Below, one piece after another: positions 63,354-64,000 of a stretch of 64,000 nt of DNA. Made by a program: the position numbers and the translations under genes. The notes under the pieces are model-generated. The model was not told the origin of the DNA and ran no database searches. It was given only the letters and a program-made list of their open reading frames with translations. Source of the DNA: Helicobacter mesocricetorum (GTDB taxonomy: Bacteria > Campylobacterota > Campylobacteria > Campylobacterales > Helicobacteraceae); NCBI RefSeq assembly GCF_900198605.1, contig NZ_FZPJ01000001.1:1-64000 (forward strand). The letters run 5' to 3'. Numbering within the stretch: position 1 is the first letter of the stretch; each line of letters starts with the position of its first letter.

Positions 63354-64000
63354 CTAATTTAGATTGATAAATTCCTCAGCCCTTTGCCAAAAAATCTTTG
63401 CAAACTCTCTCTGGTTTCTATGCCAACCTTTAGGCAAAATAACGCATTCACAAACTCCACCCCAACCACCACCTTGCCACCTCCTCTTTGCACTCTCCCT
63501 TATAAGCTCTAAAGTTGGTATCTTCAAATAATCTGCAATATGCACACTCCCTGTATCTGGGCTTAATAAACAATCTAATTTACCAATAAACACCACAAGA
63601 TTCAATAAATCCTCATTGTTTTTAAAAACCTTAATATTTTCTTGCTCAATTTTAGGAAACTCCACACCACTTTTTGGATAATCCATAAAGACAAAAAGGA
63701 ATTTTGGAAATTTTCTCGCTAGATTCTCTGCAATTTCAAGCCAAGTTAAAAAAGAAAAATTATGAGCTTTGAGGGTAACGCAAAAAGGATTAATTCCAAT
63801 AATTTTGAGATATTTTTTAGATTCTAATATTTCAAATGTATTATCCATAAATCGGATATTCTCCTCTCCTACATTCAGTGATACTTGAGAATAATCAATC
63901 TTTGGAAATTCTTTATCAAAATGCCTTTTATTGATAGTGCGCACAAGATTTAAACTCCCCTCCATAAATGCACGATTTTGTCTCCAATAGGGATTAATCA
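63354..64000 (-). CDS. GT9 (heptosyltransferase-like) glycosyltransferase, 5' end outside the window
   Basis: The frame is open to the right edge of the window (upstream codons give INPYWRQNRAFMEGSLNL), so only the C-terminal ~215 residues are seen. It has the GT9 pattern: CVTLKAHNFSFLTWLEIAE, then KLDCLLSPDTGSVHIADYLK, where SPDTGSVH is the family's SxDTGxxH donor-site loop, then IPTLELIRESAKRRW. It probably adds a heptose or other sugar to LPS core. The Gly/Trp-rich RWQGGGWGGVCE segment is unusual. It is separated from yajC by 81 bases. Confidence 0.85.
   Translation of the reverse strand, partial: INPYWRQNRAFMEGSLNLVRTINKRHFDKEFPKIDYSQVSLNVGEENIRFMDNTFEILESKKYLKIIGINPFCVTLKAHNFSFLTWLEIAENLARKFPKFLFVFMDYPKSGVEFPKIEQENIKVFKNNEDLLNLVVFIGKLDCLLSPDTGSVHIADYLKIPTLELIRESAKRRWQGGGWGGVCECVILPKGWHRNQREFAKIFWQRAEEFINLN

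Noticed and set aside
1-64000. CRISPR arrays, insertion sequences and rRNA operons
   Set aside because: No regularly spaced repeats, no transposase-like frames with terminal inverted repeats, and no rRNA signatures were seen on either strand.

Overview
The window reads as a low-GC Campylobacterota chromosome, most likely an enterohepatic-type Helicobacter. This is inferred from gene content and order: a yajC-secD-secF-leuS-lptE-folC-csd-ccmA-mfd run like the one I recall from H. pylori, fliL-acpS, dedA-pepA-ychF, a catalase, AddB, a K+ channel of the HpKchA type, and extended TGnTATAAT -10 elements without clear -35 boxes. Species cannot be fixed from the sequence alone.

Positions 1-8776 are an integrated element, best read as one end of a prophage. 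All its genes point left and most overlap or nearly touch: a truncated DUF5131 (Gp37/Gp68) protein, two unknown proteins, a DUF6378-like protein, a pentapeptide-repeat protein, a 45-residue ORF coupled to a tyrosine integrase, a winged-helix replication protein, two small ribbon-helix-helix-like proteins in overlapping frames, an unknown protein, a DnaB-like helicase, a DnaG-like primase and an unknown protein running off the left edge. No structural genes are visible, and the far end of the element lies outside the window. A roughly 500-base gene-free stretch separates it from katA.

Positions 9294-46000 are chromosomal housekeeping and metabolism. They hold katA; the RNase P RNA; hypE; a leftward fatty-acid cluster (fabG, acpP, fabF, accA) ending in a BaiN-type flavoprotein with no standard start codon; yaaA; a DUF4149 membrane protein; addB and tkt; speA-cysE; a DUF305 protein; a dedA-metH-msrB-dedA-pepA-ychF run; an orphan HsdM-like protein with altered catalytic motifs; metF; ftsW; lysA-pheA; fliL-acpS; maf-ccoS-thioredoxin-reductase-like; rpmB; a K+ channel; and argJ. 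MetF supplies methyl-THF and MetH makes methionine from it, so the organism appears able to make methionine if it has cobalamin.

Positions 46288-64000 begin with a gene relic in a 700-base gap. A long leftward chain of thirteen tightly packed genes follows, listed in transcription order: yajC, secD, secF, DUF6394, leuS, lptE, a degenerate GGDEF gene, folC, an M23 (Csd-type) endopeptidase, the bactofilin ccmA, mfd, a subtilisin-like autotransporter and ymdB. It links Sec export, LPS transport and cell-shape genes. The right edge cuts a GT9 (heptosyltransferase-like) gene.

The best candidates for a second look are the HsdM/half-specificity fusion with motif IV changed to HPPL, the overlapping RHH pair across A-runs, the truncated Cys-rich DUF5131 protein and its unknown operon partners, the small ORF coupled to the integrase, and the probable AUA start of the flavoprotein gene.
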